Below are positions 18,120 through 28,200 of a stretch of 64,000 nucleotides of DNA, piece after piece. The position numbers were made by a program, and so were the translations under genes. Positions within the stretch are counted from its first letter, which is position 1, and each line of letters starts with the position of its first letter. This DNA is from Bacillus aerolatus (GTDB lineage Bacteria > Bacillota > Bacilli > Bacillales > Domibacillaceae): assembly GCF_009183655.1 (NCBI RefSeq), contig NZ_WEIO01000001.1:372001-436000 (forward strand). Direction: 5' to 3'. Under the pieces are notes generated by a model. It was given only the letters and a program-made list of their open reading frames with translations. It was not told the DNA's origin and searched no databases.

Positions 18120-18473
18120 ATGGGCAAACATCGGATTTATACAACCAGTTTTGCAAGTGTTTACCCTCATTATGTGACAAAGGCGGAGAAAAAAGGACGT
18201 ACGAAAGATGAGGTAGATGAAATCATCCGTTGGCTGACAGGATATAGCCAAGAAGAGTTAGAAGCACTAATGGAAAACAAGACAGACTTTGAAACGTTCT
18301 TTGCGGAAGCTCCCCAAATGAACCCTTCACGAGGTCTGATCAAAGGTGTAATCTGCGGAGTCCGAGTGGAAGACATCGAAGAACCTATCATGCAGGAAAT
18401 TCGCTACTTGGACAAGCTAATTGATGAGTTAGCAAAAGGAAAAGCAATGGAGAAGATTTTGCGAACTAAATAA
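18120..18473 (+). CDS. DUF2200 family protein
   Basis: A 117-residue cytoplasmic protein matching the DUF2200 pattern: [20 protein letters not shown] at the start, [14 protein letters not shown] in the middle, and [20 protein letters not shown] followed by [20 protein letters not shown]. The function of the family is unknown. AGGAAGG at 18107-18113 precedes the ATG. It is an intact passenger gene of the island between the dead VOC gene and purL. Confidence 0.8.
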   Translation: MGKHRIYTTSFASVYPHYVTKAEKKGRTKDEVDEIIRWLTGYSQEELEALMENKTDFETFFAEAPQMNPSRGLIKGVICGVRVEDIEEPIMQEIRYLDKLIDELAKGKAMEKILRTK

Positions 18474-18612
18474 AGAAAAGCGAAGAAACACTGATTTATG
18501 TAAATGGAAGAACAGATGCAGATGTTCGAGCTAGCAACAAATTATTCCTAGCCATCTGAATATCGCCTAATTTAGCAAACAAATTAAATTCTTTTTTTGG
18601 AGGGAACTATCG

Positions 18613-20835
18613 ATGTCGCAACATAACATTAGCCCAGAACAAATTGAAAATGAACAAATATACAAGGAAATGGGGTTAACAGACGAAGAGTATCAACTAG
18701 CAAAGGATCTATTAAAACGTCATCCGAACTACACGGAAACAGGCATTTTCTCTGCCATGTGGTCCGAGCATTGTAGCTACAAATCATCGAAATCATTACT
18801 TAAAAGGTTACCAACGAAAGGAAGTCATGTTTTACAAGGGCCTGGTGAAGGTGCTGGGGTTGTTGATATCGGTGATAATCAAGCCGTTGTTTTTAAAATT
18901 GAAAGTCATAATAGTCCGTCTTTTGTCGAGCCATTTGAAGGTTCAGCAACAGGTGTTGGTGGGATTATGCGTGATGTCTTTTCAATGGGAGCAAAACCAA
19001 TTGCAGCCATGAATTCATTACGTTTTGGCAATCTAGATAATGACCATACGAAACTGTTATTTTCTGAGGTTGTACGTGGGATTGCGAGCTATGGCAATGT
19101 GATCGATGTTCCAACTGTTGGTGGCGAGATACAATTTGATGAGCAATATGAAGAAAATCCATTAGTCAATGCGATGGTTGTTGGGCTTGTTCATCATGAC
19201 GATGTGCAAAAGGGTGTTGCCGCTGGTGTAGGTAATGTAGTTATTTATGCCGGTGGGGATACCGGAAAAGACGGAGTTGGTGGTGCATCGTTTTCTTCAG
19301 ATGTTGTCGAAGGTGGAAAAGAAGAGAATACATCTGCAGTCGCAATCGGAAATCCACATATTGGTAAAAAATTAATGAATGCATGCTTGGAAGTCATTCA
19401 TTCGGATGCATTAGTTGGTATTCAAGATATGGGTGCGGCAGGATTAACATCATCTGCGAGTGAAATGGCAGCTAAAGCAGGTACGGGAATTGAGATGAAT
19501 CTTGACCTTGTCCCACAGCGCGAAGAAGGTATGAATGCTTATGAAATTATGCTGTCTGAATCACAGGAGCGGATGTTATTAGTCGCGAAAAAAGGGCAGG
19601 AGCAGGAAATTCTTGATATTTTTGCGAAACATGATGTGGATGCGGCAGTTATCGGTGAGGTTATTCAGGAAAAAACCTTCCGTATTAAGCAGCATGGTGA
19701 GGTTGTCGTAGATATTCCTGTCAATATTTTAGCTGATGATGCGCCTGTCTATCATTTACCATCAAAAGAAGCGTCATACTATCAAGAATTTCAAGCGATT
19801 GAAAATGAAGTTCCAGCAGTAGACGATCATCAAGCGATGTTAAGACAGCTCTTACAGCAGCCGACAATTGCAAGCAAGGAATGGGCATACAAGCAATATG
19901 ACGCTGAGGCACAAGGAAACACCATTGTTGGTCCTGGATCTGATGCAGCAATCGTGAAAATCGATGGAACGGATAAAGCAATTGCGATTACGACGGACTG
20001 TAATTCTCGTTATATTTATTTAGATCCAAAAGTTGGTGGGCAAATTGCCGTTGCTGAAGCAGCACGTAATCTTGTTTGTTCTGGTGCAAAACCACTTGCA
20101 ATTACAGATGGCTTGAACTATGGTAACCCAAACAATCCAGAAGTATTTTGGCAAATGGAAGCGAGCATTGATGGGATCAGCGAGGCATGTCTTGCTCTTC
20201 AGACACCAGTTATTAGCGGTAATGTTTCCTTATATAATCAATCAAAAGACGAAGCGATTCTTCCAACACCAATCATTGGTATGGTCGGACTAATCGAAAA
20301 TACAAAATATGTGACACCGAGCCATTTCCAAAATAACGGTGACCTTGTTTATTTAATTGGTGAAACGTTCCCTGAATTCGGTGGCAGTGAACTGCAAAAT
20401 ATAGTTGCTGGAAAATATTCAGGAAAAGCGCCAGTCATTGATTTACAAGTTGAAGCGAACCGTCAAAACTTACTTTCGACTGCAATTAAAGAAGGTCTTG
20501 TAGTATCTGCACATGATTTATCTGAAGGCGGACTTGCTGTTGCCTTAGCTGAGAGTTTATTTAAGGGACAAGGTTTAGGTGTTGAAGTTAGCTTAATTGG
20601 TGACGCAACGGTAGCGTTATTTAGTGAATCACAATCAAGATTCTTAGTAACTGTAAAAGCAGAAAACAAAGAACAATTTCAAAATTTATGGACAGAAGCA
20701 AGCCAAATCGGCTCGGTAACTAACCATGGGAAATTGATTGTATCTGTAAACGGTGAACATGTAATTGAGGATACCGTTGATGAACTTCATAAACTTTGGA
20801 GTGAAGCGATTCCTGGGTTAGTAGCACCTAAATAA
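18613..20835 (+). CDS. purL: phosphoribosylformylglycinamidine synthase subunit PurL
   Basis: Glutamine-dependent step of de novo purine synthesis (FGAR to FGAM), working with PurQ and PurS. The full-length 740-residue small-type PurL has the N-terminal [20 protein letters not shown], nucleotide-binding [40 protein letters not shown], the second-half [18 protein letters not shown], and [16 protein letters not shown]. No frame damage was seen. GGAGGG lies 9 bp before the ATG. It stands alone in a degraded island, away from a pur operon, and no PurBox or clear promoter was found upstream. Whether another purL exists elsewhere cannot be seen here. Confidence 0.95.
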   Translation: MSQHNISPEQIENEQIYKEMGLTDEEYQLAKDLLKRHPNYTETGIFSAMWSEHCSYKSSKSLLKRLPTKGSHVLQGPGEGAGVVDIGDNQAVVFKIESHNSPSFVEPFEGSATGVGGIMRDVFSMGAKPIAAMNSLRFGNLDNDHTKLLFSEVVRGIASYGNVIDVPTVGGEIQFDEQYEENPLVNAMVVGLVHHDDVQKGVAAGVGNVVIYAGGDTGKDGVGGASFSSDVVEGGKEENTSAVAIGNPHIGKKLMNACLEVIHSDALVGIQDMGAAGLTSSASEMAAKAGTGIEMNLDLVPQREEGMNAYEIMLSESQERMLLVAKKGQEQEILDIFAKHDVDAAVIGEVIQEKTFRIKQHGEVVVDIPVNILADDAPVYHLPSKEASYYQEFQAIENEVPAVDDHQAMLRQLLQQPTIASKEWAYKQYDAEAQGNTIVGPGSDAAIVKIDGTDKAIAITTDCNSRYIYLDPKVGGQIAVAEAARNLVCSGAKPLAITDGLNYGNPNNPEVFWQMEASIDGISEACLALQTPVISGNVSLYNQSKDEAILPTPIIGMVGLIENTKYVTPSHFQNNGDLVYLIGETFPEFGGSELQNIVAGKYSGKAPVIDLQVEANRQNLLSTAIKEGLVVSAHDLSEGGLAVALAESLFKGQGLGVEVSLIGDATVALFSESQSRFLVTVKAENKEQFQNLWTEASQIGSVTNHGKLIVSVNGEHVIEDTVDELHKLWSEAIPGLVAPK

Positions 20836-20890
20836 ATTTGTTCTAGAATATCTAAATAAGAATGAAAGTGAATGTGTTAAATAACCTTTT

Positions 20891-20930
20891 GGTAGAGTAC
20901 GGCACCTTTGTGAATGGGCCGTGTTCTACC
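20891..20930 (+). terminator. hairpin downstream of purL
   Basis: GGTAGAGTACGGC pairs with GCCGTGTTCTACC with a small internal mismatch. No T-run follows (TATAAATC), so termination is uncertain. Confidence 0.45.
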
Positions 20931-21225
20931 TATAAATCTGCAAAAAAAGAGGAAGGTATAATATTTGGAATTTGGAAACATGAAAAGGCAGTAGAATTAA
21001 CATATCTATTCTTTCTTCGGGCATGTAAGGATATTGAAATGTAGTATAAGCTTTTCTAGCTTAAGTGTTCCCATGAACATGTTTTCTAAATAACAAGAAG
21101 AAGTATACATAGTGGCGTGGCTACATACAAACCATTTTCTTTTCTGAAAGACCAGAGTATAATTATAAGTAATGGTAAAAGATTAATCTGGTCAAGGTTA
21201 TTAATAATCTGCTTTAAACTCAGTT

Positions 21226-21318
21226 TTACGGCAAGAAAGCGACAAAAAAACGGAAGCTGTTCAATGGATTTATCCGGACGGATTATTACCAATATTGGGG
21301 GAAACGTCCGCCTAGAAA
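21226..21318 (+). repeat. right direct repeat of the island (displaced ypsC 3' end)
   Basis: Matches 16674-16766 with four substitutions. It encodes a variant ypsC C-terminus ending RPPRNKD followed by TAA and has no gene body in front. Either this is the original ypsC end, cut off by integration, or it is the copy carried by the element. Confidence 0.85.
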
Positions 21319-21460
21319 TAAAGACTAAGCTGACCTTTTTGACTCAGGCAGGAGCGATTGCACAGAAGGGTGTAGAAACTTGTGAAGGTTTGATACAATG
21401 AGTGATAAGTTGGGCGGATTATTGAGCTCTATTACTTATCGTTAATGGGGGGACAATCAA

Positions 21461-22300
21461 TTGGTCGGAAATGTCGTTTCTGATTTTAACTGGTTTCAGT
21501 TATGGGGAGTGGGTTATCTCATTTTCCTGTTGCTGCTGTCTTTTCTGTATGCAAAATTAGTTTCTTCTGGGAGATATACAGTCAAAAGGATTCAAAAGTT
21601 TTATTTCAACTTAGGCTTAGTTTTATTTTACTTATTTGTAGGCAGTCCGTTGGCAGTAATCGCTGCGGAAAGGTTGTTCAGCGCTCATGTGCTGGAGTTA
21701 ATGATCATGCTGTTTGTTGTGCCTCCGCTTTTAATTTTAGGCTTGCCGAAAGAGTTTTTACGCTCTTTTTTCTGGTCTTACCGAATGAGATTCGCTTTGA
21801 AATTGTTTACTCATCCATGGATGACGGCTTTGTTGTTTAACATAGCGCTGTCTGTTTATCTCATCCCTTCTATTTTTAATTCATTGCAGCAGCACACCTT
21901 CTTGCTGGCAATGAGCCAGACCGCTTTGCTGGCAATCGCATTTTTAATGTGGTGGACGATCATTTCACCGCTGCCGGAGATCAACCGGCTGTCTGAATCT
22001 GTGCGGGTCGTCTATGTGTTTGTTGCTTCCGTGCTGCTCATGCCGATTGGAATTTTTTTGCTTGTGGCCGGCAGTCCATTTTATGTTCTTTATGCAGAAG
22101 GAGGACAGCAGCTGCTGCCTCATTTAACCGCTCTTCAGGACCAGCAGCTCGCTGGCGGGATGTTAAAGGCGATTCAGCTCGGGTCTTACGGGACGGCTTT
22201 ATTTCTTCTTATATCCAAATGGGCGAAAAAAGAAGAAGAGCCGGATGATGATTTTCCTTTTTATCCTGGACAAGCGATGGATTATCCGACAAAAAGGTAG
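21461..22300 (+). CDS. ctaG: cytochrome c oxidase assembly factor CtaG
   Basis: Integral membrane protein of the caa3-CtaG family, needed for CuA/heme-copper oxidase assembly in Bacillus. It is 279 residues with about seven hydrophobic helices (for example YLIFLLLLSFLYAKL, LIPSIFNSLQQHTF, VFVASVLLMPIGIFLLVAG). Conserved polar positions in the helices include HVLELMIMLFVVPPLLILG and MSQTALLAIAFLMWWTI. The start is TTG 21461 behind GGGGGGACAATCAA. It is monocistronic with its own terminator. Its usual neighbours in the ctaCDEF cluster are absent here. Confidence 0.87.
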   Translation: MVGNVVSDFNWFQLWGVGYLIFLLLLSFLYAKLVSSGRYTVKRIQKFYFNLGLVLFYLFVGSPLAVIAAERLFSAHVLELMIMLFVVPPLLILGLPKEFLRSFFWSYRMRFALKLFTHPWMTALLFNIALSVYLIPSIFNSLQQHTFLLAMSQTALLAIAFLMWWTIISPLPEINRLSESVRVVYVFVASVLLMPIGIFLLVAGSPFYVLYAEGGQQLLPHLTALQDQQLAGGMLKAIQLGSYGTALFLLISKWAKKEEEPDDDFPFYPGQAMDYPTKR

Positions 22301-22338
22301 CAAAAACGGCCTGGAAACTATTTCTGGCCGTTTTTATT
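22301..22338 (+). terminator. terminator of ctaG
   Basis: AAAAACGGCC pairs with GGCCGTTTTT around TGGAAACTATTTCT. Confidence 0.85.
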
Positions 22339-22358
22339 ATTGTGTAATTTTAATTGAA

Positions 22359-22402
22359 AATTGCGAATAATAAAGAGGTTTAAATAAAAAATGTTCGTAA
22401 AT
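22359..22402 (+). promoter_or_regulatory. paired PurBoxes (PurR operator) of xpt-pbuX
   Basis: AATTGCGAATAAT at 22359-22371 matches the PurBox consensus AWWWCCGAACWWT at 11 of 13 positions. In the opposite orientation, AATGTTCGTAAAT at 22390-22402 matches at 12 of 13. The two lie 18 bp apart, directly before the -35 box, the arrangement of PurR control regions in Bacillus. Confidence 0.75.
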
Positions 22403-22406
22403 AGGA

Positions 22407-22434
22407 TTGAAATTCTCTTCTATATTGATATAAT
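22407..22434 (+). promoter_or_regulatory. sigma-A promoter of xpt-pbuX
   Basis: TTGAAA at 22407-22412 and TATAAT at 22429-22434 with a 16-bp spacer, about 20 bp before the riboswitch. Confidence 0.8.
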
Positions 22435-22454
22435 ATGAATACATTAAAACTTAA

Positions 22455-22531
22455 CATTCGCTCATATAATCGCGGGAATATGGCCTGCAAGTTTCTACCG
22501 AATGACCGTAAATCATTTGACTATGAGTGAG
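22455..22531 (+). ncRNA. guanine-sensing purine riboswitch
   Basis: The aptamer shows the conserved purine-riboswitch core: CTCATATAATC of P1/J1-2, the P2 loop segment ATATGG, GTTTCTACC of J2-3, CCGTAAAT of the P3 loop, and GACTATGAG returning into P1. The specificity base in GACTATG is C, so guanine/hypoxanthine rather than adenine. It controls xpt-pbuX through the terminator downstream. Confidence 0.95.
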
Positions 22532-22567
22532 CAGTGGAAGGGCAGTCTTTCTTTGCTGTCTTCTCAT

Positions 22568-22626
22568 ACCCAAAGGGCATTGCTTCACTCTGTATTGAGG
22601 AATGAAATGATCTTTGGGTTTTTTTC
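22568..22626 (+). terminator. riboswitch expression-platform terminator
   Basis: ACCCAAAG (22568-22575) pairs with CTTTGGGT (22612-22619), followed by a run of T. It lies between the aptamer and the xpt Shine-Dalgarno and would form when guanine is bound. Confidence 0.8.
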
Positions 22627-22651
22627 TGTCCAAACGGTCGATTAAAGTTGA

Positions 22652-24552
<1,901 letters not shown>

Positions 24553-24597
24553 GAAGAGCTTGAAACTCTCGCGTTTTAAAAGCATAAAATGTCGGTG

Positions 24598-24646
24598 CGT
24601 CACCTTCATTTCTTTACTAAAAAGAGATGAAGGTGGCGTTTTTTTG
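24598..24646 (+). terminator. terminator of xpt-pbuX
   Basis: CACCTTCAT pairs with ATGAAGGTG, with CGT/GCG extending the base, followed by seven T. The rest of the gap to 24861 shows no supported gene. Confidence 0.8.
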
Positions 24647-24861
24647 CGTAAAAAAAGACGAATGAAACGGGCAAGTGTAAATGAAGAATTAGAATTTAAT
24701 GTTGCTTTTCCTCGGGCATTCAACTACTTCATTTGTGTAAAAAAGTCAGATGAATTACCCTGGCGTAACTAATTGAATATACCCGCGAAAATTTTCCTAT
24801 ATTCAGCAGGAAACGCCTTCTAATTGTCGAATTAATACGGTAAACAACTGGAGGTGTTTTT

Positions 24862-25119
24862 ATGTTTCATTTAGAAATCTACGATTACGACACAAAAGAA
24901 TTGATTGATGTTTCCCCTGAGCTAACTTTACAGGAAGCATTAGAATGTATTCAGCATGCTCAAACGGGAGAAGAACAATATTACGATTACGAGAGAAAAA
25001 CAATGATGAATCAGAAATATGTTAGTCATAACAAGTTTATTAAACGAGTAGGCGACAGACGGATAAAAGGTTATCAAGTATTTCTCCAAGCAAAGCCAGT
25101 TAAAACTCTCCGGAAATAG
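24862..25119 (+). CDS. uncharacterised 85-residue protein
   Basis: Starts MFHLEIYDYDTKELIDVSPE behind a strong TGGAGGTG site 8 bp upstream. It is acidic in the first half and basic toward the end, rich in Tyr/Asp/Gln, with no signal or membrane segment. I recognise no family. It lies alone between xpt-pbuX and the gas vesicle operon and has no own terminator close by. Confidence 0.65.
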   Translation: MFHLEIYDYDTKELIDVSPELTLQEALECIQHAQTGEEQYYDYERKTMMNQKYVSHNKFIKRVGDRRIKGYQVFLQAKPVKTLRK

Positions 25120-25306
25120 CCTCCTTTTTCGCAGGGATAAAACTTTTTGTGTTCAAAGCAGCGGATATAAAGAAGAGGGGTGTTTTGAAAATAAAATCTA
25201 ATTCATACATATTGCTACTATCCCTTTTATTGGAATGAATAGATATGCTGGTTTCAAATGGTCTCTATAGAGATCACTGGCTTCCCAGGTGAATTAGGAG
25301 GTGCAT

Positions 25307-25345
25307 AAAAAATCTGAGTGTTATTAGAACACTCGGATTTTTTTA
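25307..25345 (+). terminator. Rho-independent terminator in the 25.1-25.7 kb gap
   Basis: AAAATCTGAGTGTT pairs with AACACTCGGATTTT (one G-T pair) around ATTAG, followed by a T-run. The surrounding gap 25120-25677 otherwise holds only the dyad at 25411 and no gene I can support. Confidence 0.8.
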
Positions 25346-25410
25346 TGTTCAATTTACCTTCGCAATTATTTTATTCTGTCTATTGACAATATTGTTTTTC
25401 AACATTATGG

Positions 25411-25436
25411 AAAGAACATGGAACTCCATGTTCTTT
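25411..25436. promoter_or_regulatory. 26-bp dyad upstream of the gas vesicle operon
   Basis: AAAGAACATGGA and TCCATGTTCTTT form perfect 12-bp arms around two bases. It begins 22 bp after a TTGACA hexamer at 25383-25388, about 240 bp before the first gvp gene. It could be an operator or an attenuating hairpin; no strong T-run follows. Confidence 0.5.
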
Positions 25437-25677
25437 CTTATTTCTAAAATAAGTAATTTGATGAAAGAAATGGAATAAATGCTCTAGAAATAGGGCAATA
25501 CCCATTTTTAATATTACTCCATATCCACTTTCATACATACTGTGATTAACTTGGAAAACATGGATACAAATAACTCGTTTTATTGTGGATTACGAAGGTA
25601 TATACATGCTAAAACCACAAAACAAAATGATCTCAGTAACCATCGCCGCCTATAAAAAGTTGAGAGGAGGCAAAGAT

Positions 25678-26172
25678 ATGAGTATTCAAAAAAGTACAGA
25701 TAGTTCCAGCCTTGCAGAAGTAAATGACAATAGAGAAATAAACGAAAATAACCAGACTGAAGAGAACAAGGATGACACCAGTTATTCTATGAATTTAGCG
25801 ATAATCGGTGGAGTAGTAGGAGCCGGAGTTGGTTTACTTGCCAATCCAGAAACGGGCAAGAAAGCCATAAAAAATTTAGGTGAATCTGAATTTGTAAAAA
25901 CTGCAGGAAAGGAATTTAAAAAAACCGCTCAGGAACTTCTAGCCAGGCAAGCTCAAATTAGCCTTAAACAATTAGCCGCGGGTTACACCAGTAAAATGGA
26001 TGAAGAGTTGCCGGTTCCTGAAAAGACGAACGAGGAAAATGGCAGAGAAAATAGTGTAAATGACGAAAGTCAATCTTCAAAGTATGACGAGATCAAGGAA
26101 GAGAATAAAAACTTAAATGATCGTCTCCAGAGAATAGAAGATATGTTGAATAATCTGGTGAATTCAAAGTAA
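25678..26172 (+). CDS. gvpP: GvpP with GvpA-type N-terminal leader (apparent fusion)
   Basis: A 164-residue gas vesicle accessory protein. Residues 1-15, [15 protein letters not shown], are the start of the GvpA/GvpB shell protein (compare GvpB at 26685: [15 protein letters not shown]) and then change to a polar linker NDNREINENNQTEEN. A YtxH-like segment (LAIIGGVVGAGVGLLANPE, about residues 40-60), amphipathic helices and a C-terminal coiled coil (EENKNLNDRLQRIEDMLNNL) follow. ATG 25678 with AGAGGAGG 7 bp upstream is preferred over a longer frame from 25585. In B. megaterium gvpA and gvpP are separate, so a deletion joining them is likely. Confidence 0.75.
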   Translation: MSIQKSTDSSSLAEVNDNREINENNQTEENKDDTSYSMNLAIIGGVVGAGVGLLANPETGKKAIKNLGESEFVKTAGKEFKKTAQELLARQAQISLKQLAAGYTSKMDEELPVPEKTNEENGRENSVNDESQSSKYDEIKEENKNLNDRLQRIEDMLNNLVNSK

Positions 26173-26208
26173 TGACAGTTAATTTTTCTATAAACGTAGG
26201 GTGATTGG

Positions 26209-26658
26209 ATGAACAGACGCGTAAAAAAAGCAGTTGGAAAAGTTGTGAAAAATGCAGTAGAACATGCTCCTGAGCCAGTAAAGGAAAAAGTAAAAGAAAT
26301 AGTAGTAGACAAAGCAAAAGAGCAGATAGTGGAGAATATTCAGGATAAAGGAAAAGAATTTACCGAAAAGCTAGGCAATGCCAGAGATGATGTTGCTGAT
26401 AAAGTCCACGATAAAGCAGGCGAAGCAAAAGAAAAAACCAAAAATGTCTTGCTTTCGGCCAAAGAAAAGTTGGAAAAAGTTGTTGGGACTGGGGATGACT
26501 TTCAAAAGAAAGTCTTTTCCACAAGCAAAGATGACAATGATCGGAAAATTAAAGGCGTTAGCCATATAAAAACTTCTAAGGATATTAAGGGTGCTACTAA
26601 AATCAAAAGCGCAAATACTATTAAATCCTCAAAGGACATCAAGACAATAAGCTCTTAA
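26209..26658 (+). CDS. gvpQ: gas vesicle protein GvpQ
   Basis: A 149-residue Lys/Glu-rich helical protein with LEA/apolipoprotein-like repeats (VKEIVVDKAKEQIVENIQDK, DDVADKVHDKAGEAKEKTKN) and a C-terminal repeat region built on IK-S/A-x-KDIK units (HIKTSKDIKGATKIKSANTI). It was assigned from its place between gvpP and gvpB in the B. megaterium order. Molecular function is unknown. Confidence 0.75.
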   Translation: MNRRVKKAVGKVVKNAVEHAPEPVKEKVKEIVVDKAKEQIVENIQDKGKEFTEKLGNARDDVADKVHDKAGEAKEKTKNVLLSAKEKLEKVVGTGDDFQKKVFSTSKDDNDRKIKGVSHIKTSKDIKGATKIKSANTIKSSKDIKTISS

Positions 26659-26684
26659 TGACATAACGAAAGGAGAATATAACG

Positions 26685-26945
26685 ATGGCAGTTCAAAAAA
26701 GTACAGATAGCTCAAGCTTGGCGGAGGTTATTGACCGAATTTTAGATAAAGGAATCGTGATCGACGCATTTGTAAGGGTCTCAGTAGTGGGAATTGAGAT
26801 TTTAACAGTTGAAGCAAGAGTGGTTATTGCGAGTGTTGATACATGGTTACGTTATGCAGAGGCTGTCGGGCTACTTCAGGACGGGGTGGAAGAAAAAGGA
26901 CTTCCAGCTCAACAAAATGAAAGGAATGCACGCTTTAGTATTTAA
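26685..26945 (+). CDS. gvpB: gas vesicle major structural protein (GvpA/GvpB)
   Basis: The small hydrophobic protein that assembles into the ribbed, gas-permeable shell of the vesicle, 86 residues. It has the conserved core [40 protein letters not shown] and [10 protein letters not shown], and a variable tail ending FSI. AAAGGAG lies 9 bp before the ATG. It is the only intact major shell gene in the operon, since the leading gvpA seems lost; the symbol gvpB follows B. megaterium order, and gvpA would be equally valid. Confidence 0.95.
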   Translation: MAVQKSTDSSSLAEVIDRILDKGIVIDAFVRVSVVGIEILTVEARVVIASVDTWLRYAEAVGLLQDGVEEKGLPAQQNERNARFSI

Positions 26946-26974
26946 GCACGACCATGCTTTAGCAGGAGGCGAAT

Positions 26975-27241
26975 ATGGAAATTAAAAAAATCATTGGAAA
27001 TGCTACGGATTTCTTTAACGAATACGTAGCACCAGTTCATAAAATTACTTCGGTCGAAGAAAGTGAAAACAATAGCTGGAAGCTTACTGTAGAAGTTATT
27101 GAAGAGAAGGAATACATGAAAAAGTATGCAAAAGATGAAATGATCGGCGTCTACGAGGTTTATCTAAATCAGGATACAGAAGTGACCGCTTATAAAAGAC
27201 AAGATATTCGTTATAGAAGTGCCATTAATCAAGGAATGTAG
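26975..27241 (+). CDS. gvpR: gas vesicle protein GvpR (GvpO family)
   Basis: An 88-residue protein of the GvpO family, called GvpR in B. megaterium. Signature stretch: GWKLTVEVIEE-type segment (here SWKLTVEVIEEKEYM), then IGVYEVYLNQDTEVTAYKRQ and DIRYRS. Cytoplasmic; thought to act in assembly or regulation. It lies between gvpB and gvpN behind AGGAGG. Confidence 0.85.
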   Translation: MEIKKIIGNATDFFNEYVAPVHKITSVEESENNSWKLTVEVIEEKEYMKKYAKDEMIGVYEVYLNQDTEVTAYKRQDIRYRSAINQGM

Positions 27242-27265
27242 GACGCGGGAGTAGGAGGAAAAAGA

Positions 27266-28186
27266 GTGACGGTCTTAAAGAAAAAAATCACGAAGAATAC
27301 AAGAGCAATCGTCCAAGATGCAAAGACAGAAGACTTACTTTCCCGCTCATTACAATACTTGAATTCTGGCTATCCTGTTCATTTTACGGGCCCATCTGGA
27401 ACAGGAAAAACGTCCCTGGCTCTAGCTCTAGCAAAAAAAAGAAAAAAACCTGTTATGCTCATACACGGTAATCATGAATTAAACAATAAGGATTTAATTG
27501 GCGACTTTACTGGATATACGAGTAAGAAAGTTGTTGATAACTATGTGCGTTCTGTTTACAAAAGAGACGAAAGCGTGACAGAAACATGGAGGGACGGGCG
27601 CTTGCTAGAGGCTGTCAAGAACGGATACACACTTATTTACGATGAGTTTACTCGTTCACGACCAACGACTAATAATATCTTCTTATCCATTTTAGAGGAA
27701 GGCATTCTTCCTTTATACGGGACAAAACTAACTGAACCCTTTGTCCGCGTGCATCCTGATTTTGCCTGCATATTTACCAGCAATCCTGATGAATATGCAG
27801 GTGTCTACCAAACGCAGGATGCATTACTAGATAGACTCATTACAATATTTATAGATCATAAAGAAAGTGACCGCGAAGCAGCCATTATCTCGGAAAAAAT
27901 GGATATCGATAAGAATGAAGCCGAAGCTATTACCACTCTTGTAGCTGAACTACGTAAGGAATGCAAAGAGAATAGCGGGCCGAGCCTACGGGCTTCATTC
28001 ATGATTGTTAAATTGGCTGAAGAAGAAGGTATTCCAATAGACGGATCAAATGCGAATTTTCAGCGCCTATGTATAGATATACTAGGTCATCAGGTGAGTC
28101 GGTGTATACAATCTGATAATCCAATAAAAACAGCAGAAATACTAATTCTAAAAGCATGTCATAACATGAAAGTTATTGAAGAATAA
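27266..28186 (+). CDS. gvpN: gas vesicle AAA+ ATPase GvpN
   Basis: AAA+ ATPase of the MoxR-like group, needed for growth of gas vesicles to full width, 306 residues. Walker A is GPSGTGKTS, Walker B lies in YTLIYDEFTRSRP, sensor 1 in ACIFTSNPDEYAG, and an arginine-finger segment in ALLDRLITIF. It starts at GTG 27266 with TAGGAGGA upstream. Position and sequence match GvpN of other clusters. Confidence 0.95.
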   Translation: MTVLKKKITKNTRAIVQDAKTEDLLSRSLQYLNSGYPVHFTGPSGTGKTSLALALAKKRKKPVMLIHGNHELNNKDLIGDFTGYTSKKVVDNYVRSVYKRDESVTETWRDGRLLEAVKNGYTLIYDEFTRSRPTTNNIFLSILEEGILPLYGTKLTEPFVRVHPDFACIFTSNPDEYAGVYQTQDALLDRLITIFIDHKESDREAAIISEKMDIDKNEAEAITTLVAELRKECKENSGPSLRASFMIVKLAEEEGIPIDGSNANFQRLCIDILGHQVSRCIQSDNPIKTAEILILKACHNMKVIEE

Positions 28187-28200
28187 AGGAGAGTTTGACA

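Larger units (their letters stand above)
16774..21225. mobile_element. integrated island carrying purL, between ypsC 3'-end duplications
   Basis: The segment between the two 93-bp ypsC repeats. It begins with a broken tyrosine recombinase next to the left repeat, the usual place for an integrase. It then holds an interrupted VOC gene, a DUF2200 gene and an intact purL, and ends with about 390 bp without a supported gene. A 13-bp perfect inverted repeat (CTTGACCAGATTA at 16835-16847 and its complement at 21184-21196) lies just inside both ends. The region looks more AT-rich than its neighbours, suggesting transfer. The integrase is dead, so the island is probably fixed. Confidence 0.7.

Noticed and set aside
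20862-21044. 60-codon ORF after purL
   Set aside because: It spans the hairpin downstream of purL, has no ribosome site and a composition typical of chance frames.
24560-24772. 70-codon ORF after pbuX
   Set aside because: It runs through the pbuX terminator stem, has no ribosome site and overlaps another frame on the minus strand.
25585-25677. Longer N-terminus for GvpP
   Set aside because: The strong AGAGGAGG site and the GvpA-type start at 25678 mark the real beginning; the extra 31 residues look like leader translated by chance.
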